The notes beneath the pieces are model-generated. The model did no database searches. It saw only the letters and a program-made list of their open reading frames with translations, and had not been told where the DNA came from. This document shows positions 61,097 through 64,000 of a stretch of 64,000 nucleotides of DNA, one piece after another (within the stretch, counting starts at the first letter, position 1; the number at the start of each line of letters is the position of its first letter). The position numbers were made by a program, and so were the translations under genes. Source of the stretch: Tetradesmus obliquus (lineage: Eukaryota > Chlorophyta > Chlorophyceae > Sphaeropleales > Scenedesmaceae); contig CP126191.1 in NCBI GenBank assembly GCA_030272155.1, positions 7,586,501-7,650,500 on the forward strand. Direction: 5' to 3'.

Positions 61097-63205
61097 CCAG
61101 GCAGGCAGCGGGAACAACACCACAGCCTTTTTACAAAGCCTGTTCTGAACAAAGGGCAGCTGATGTCTGAACAGCTGTAACACATCCTGCAAAAACATCT
61201 CCCTGGTACATAAAGACTATATGATGACTAACCACCAGAGAATGCATGTGAAGCAGCGCACCTCCTCACTTACATCACCCAACTGCATCCTGTTGTGCTG
61301 CTGGTGCTGCACAAACTGAATTTAATCCGCCTCCTCACCACACCTGCCAGGCACAGCACCACTCACCTCCCCGGTGGCCCCAGCAGCAGCGTCAGCCGCC
61401 CCGGCCGCAGCACGCCAGTCACCCCTTGCAGGATGGTGTGGTGGTGCCTGTTGCTGGGCAGCAGCCGCGCGGCAGTCAGCAGCTCAAGTGGCTTGCGGAT
61501 GAAGGCATTGGCCACTGTGGGCATGCCCCTGCTGCCCACGAGCACGTCAGCGCTGATGTTGAGGTCGGTGAACTTGACCTCCACGCGCGACAGCTGCACG
61601 CCAGCTCTGCGCAACAGCAGTCAAAGGAGGCCGCAAAAAAAACACAGACATACAAGGGATAGTTGGACAAGGTTACAGCGCATAAACTTGACCTCCAGAG
61701 CATGGGGAGGGAGGGAGACAGTGCACATGTGCAGCGCGAGCAACACAGGGTAAACAGTTCATATTACGTGTATTCAATTATTTATTGCACAGTGCGGAAA
61801 AAAGGGGTGTAGAGCTGACATCAGGTGCCACAGGAACTAATACTGCTATGGTGTGTGTGCTGTTGTAAAAACAGCACAGTGCGAACAGCCACCCCTGCCG
61901 CTCGTACAGCAGCCACATGCATGTGCACAGCCAATGCTGCGGGCCAGCCAGCCAGCCAGCCAGCGCCGCACCTGTCCAGGCGCTGGCGAAACTTGTTGAG
62001 CAGCTCCTCATTGTCCTGCTCCTGGGTCTCCAACGCCTCATCCAGCAGAGCTCGGCGCAGCGCAGGGTCCACGTCACGCCTGCCAGGTGCAGCAGAGGCA
62101 AGGCGGAGGACAGGAGACACCGTCATGAGCCGCGGAGGCTGAGCAGCAGTGAGGCAACGTTGCTGCTGGCGGCAGGTGCGAAGCTCTACCCTGCATGTGC
62201 GAAACTCTACCCTACATGTGCCCGTGATGTGTAGCCAAGCATTGTGCCGGCACACGGTGGCGGCGCCAGCAGCAAGAGAGCTACAACAGCCCAGCAGCGT
62301 GCCCGATTGGTGTGTTTCGCACCTGTGAAGGCGCGTTACATCCACCACGACTGTGCTCTCATCCTCGCCCAGGCGCGAGCCCTTGCTGCGGCTGCGTGGC
62401 AGCCTGCCAGCTGCTGCTGAGCTGCTGTCAGGCTTGGGCAGCTCCACCTGAGCGCAGCACGGCACATCTGTCAGCGAAGATGCAGTGGGGCCACAAGACA
62501 AGCCTGTGCGGAGGGCTCAAAACATGTTACGATGATATATGGCATGCATCTAGTCCACACAATATCTCCCATAAGGTGAGCACTGCCGCTCTCCAGGTGC
62601 TGAGCATCGCAGCAAGTGTCAATGCTCAAATATTACTATTATTCGGCTGTAACATAGCCCCTCGTATACTGTAGCCCAGCAATTCAAGGCCTCCAGTGTG
62701 CTGCTGGCTGGCCGCACCTCCAGGGAGCCCCTGCGCCTCAGCTGCGACTTCTGGCGCCTGATGCGCTGCTCCTCAACTGCCGCCTGCACCAGGTCCCTGC
62801 TGTCCTGCTCACTCCTGGCAGCGTACTCGGCGGCCTGCACACCACGGGCAACACAACAGCAGCAGGTTTGCTGATGCACTCCACTTGCGGTGCTAGGCGA
62901 CATGGGCAGTACTTGCAGTACAACTACAAGAGCGCATTGCAGCAGCAGATCCAGCTGCTGTACCTGCTGCTGCTGCGGCGGCAACTGCCTGCATTGCGCA
63001 CCAGTTCGAATACATCGTAACAAACAGCATGCCAAAGGCCTTTTTGAACTTGAAGCGGTAGCTCGAGGCTCCCTCAAAAACCTCAACCTACATGTGAGCC
63101 CCTGGCCAGCCCTTCTTCTGGCGGCACTCCAATTGCTCCATACGTGCCAGCATACTGGGCATGGCTGCCTAACTGAGTATCAAAAGACTCCCTCCTCGTG
63201 GTCAT
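49920..63205 (-). CDS. Full-size ABCG (PDR-type) ABC transporter
   Basis: 34 exons, 1,582 aa. Exon ends: 63205-63092, 62834-62718, 62447-62323, 62079-61972, 61606-61367, 61055-60989, 60663-60504, 60324-60179, 59848-59654, 59314-59202, 58951-58858, 58629-58472, 58273-58174, 58056-57988, 57637-57579, 57421-57233, 57024-56856, 56632-56591, 56402-56186, 55939-55455, 55245-55128, 54877-54723, 54530-54399, 54145-53970, 53713-53666, 53260-53157, 52785-52662, 52394-52217, 51927-51706, 51436-51289, 50988-50922, 50684-50613, 50342-50227, 50041-49920. Domain order NBD1-TMD1-NBD2-TMD2, the reversed layout of pleiotropic-drug-resistance pumps. NBD1: Walker A GPPGSGKT (231-238), signature VSGGQRKR (374-381), Walker B LLMDE. 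NBD2: GVSGAGKT (to 1033), LSIEQRKR (1133-1140), [13 protein letters not shown]-loop TIHQPS. NBD1 has Gln for the H-loop His, as in other PDRs. Exon 20 encodes a ~160-aa Ser/Ala-rich linker. Probably a plasma-membrane exporter; substrate unknown. Confidence 0.95.
51992..52020 (-). other. Duplicate of ABC exon 29 start inside intron 28
   Basis: 29 bases after CCCCGCAG repeat the start of exon 29 (VLAALLGTI against VLAVLLGTI) 93 bp upstream of the real acceptor. The stretch between them is open and in frame, so use of this site would insert 31 residues into the second membrane domain without shifting the frame. Confidence 0.8.
57031..57085 (-). repeat. (CTG)n against ABC exon 17 acceptor
   Basis: About 18 CAG units on the + strand, CTG on the sense strand, immediately upstream of the CCTCAG acceptor of exon 17. 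Confidence 0.95.
57641..57682 (-). repeat. (CTG)n forming the ABC exon 15 acceptor
   Basis: About 14 units, CTG on the sense strand, running into the TGCAG acceptor of exon 15. Confidence 0.95.
61064..61095 (-). repeat. (CTG)n upstream of ABC exon 6
   Basis: About ten units, CTG on the sense strand, a few bases before the GGCTGCAG acceptor of exon 6, which completes the Walker A motif. Confidence 0.93.
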
Positions 63206-64000
63206 GCTAGCCGTGGCTGGGCCACACGATGGGCTTCTGACAAACAATTCGCACTGCGAATGTGTCTGAAGTCTGCTTTGTTCTCTGTGCTGAAAAGCGT
63301 GCAGACTCGACAGGCACTGTGAGATCGACGAACTTATCAGTATATGTGGGGTTGCTACGGCGCTGCTGGGTATCGCGTACACTCTCAACTGTCCATGAAG
63401 CGATGACGCGTGTGACGCATTAGCAATCCAGCTGCCGCAGCCTACAGCGACATGTATGTTTTTACTTTAGAGTATTGGTTAAAATAGTAAGACAAAACAA
63501 ATAGGGCAGCACGTGGTGAACTCCCCACGTTCCGCCTCAGCCTGGGCAAGGGCACGTGGTGCACTACCGACGGGTCTTAGATCAAATATGTACCGACCTG
63601 CCACCAGTGCAGGCGTCGACTGGGCTTTGATTAGCGCCACATATAGTGTCTTCGTGGGAACTGCTGATACAATGGCCTGGATGAAGACCCCAGTTCGCTG
63701 TCATGACAGGGTTCAAAGATGCTGTTTAAAGGCACAAGTGCACAGTCATCCCCACAGCTAAACGGGCAACCTGCATGCAGGTTACCTGCAACGCTACAAT
63801 AACGAAATCCCAACCACACCTGCTAAGCTCGTAGTGACCTGTCCTCTAGCCTGCTAGCTGAACTACACATGCCTTGAGGCACCAGCCGCAATGCACCAGG
63901 CGCTGTGCTGCAATTGAGCAGCAACACACTGCAAGCGACTGACCAGAACCCCGCAACACTGCACAAAGTGCTTGCGAAACACCTTTGAATGCAAAAAAAA
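63206..64000. other. Upstream region of the ABC transporter, no other gene seen
   Basis: Presumed promoter and 5' UTR of the ABC gene. It contains a perfect 16-bp palindrome AACCTGCATGCAGGTT at 63768-63783. Short frames at 63513-63761 (+) and 63819-63631 (-) have no recognised relatives. Confidence 0.5.

Overview
The window is nuclear DNA of a eukaryote, most likely a chlorophyte green alga of the Chlorophyceae (Chlamydomonas/Scenedesmus/Selenastrum-like). The reasons are intron-rich genes with GT-AG introns every 50-250 coding bases, very abundant CAG/CTG microsatellites, plant-lineage chloroplast proteins (an ARC6 division protein, an FdC2-type ferredoxin, a plastid-type Shewanella-like phosphatase) and plant-type families (PDR-type ABCG transporter, CAND2-like 7-TM protein). 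All gene models were spliced by hand. In each one the exon phases join and the total length is a multiple of three, which is the main support for the models.

Layout. 1-2445: microsatellite, one SINE copy, otherwise no gene. 2446-5088 (-): Shewanella-like protein phosphatase. 5728-7507 (-): hemerythrin-domain protein. 8068-11255 (-): apyrase (GDA1/CD39 family) with a membrane anchor at each end. 11895-14730: two identical 1,392-bp mobile elements with Helentron/Helitron2-like ends, in the same orientation 52 bp apart. 15262-15523: second SINE copy, inverted. 16569-18945 (-): RAD51D. 19469-21127 (+): CAND2/TPRA1-like 7-TM protein. About 21300-23021: transposon-derived debris with foreign codon usage, a 95/110-bp tandem array and an (ATGTA)n tail. 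24237-28428 (+): bestrophin-like membrane protein with a long low-complexity tail. 30926-35195 (-): ARC6. 36177-38011 (+): FdC2-type ferredoxin. 39282-40039 (+): small coiled-coil protein. 41993-44593 and 46108-48337 (+): tandemly duplicated quinone-oxidoreductase-type MDR enzymes with matching intron positions. 49920-63205 (-): 34-exon full-size ABCG (PDR) transporter.

The genes do not form one pathway. ARC6 and the FdC2-type ferredoxin are divergent chloroplast genes sharing about 1 kb of upstream DNA, and RAD51D and the 7-TM gene share about 0.5 kb. The two MDR genes are a clear local duplication.

The most interesting structures are the Helentron-like pair, the tRNA-like SINE pair, truncated duplicate exon starts inside introns of two genes, two probable GC-AG introns in the MDR pair, and CTG-repeat tracts lying directly against 3' splice sites on the sense strand of several genes.
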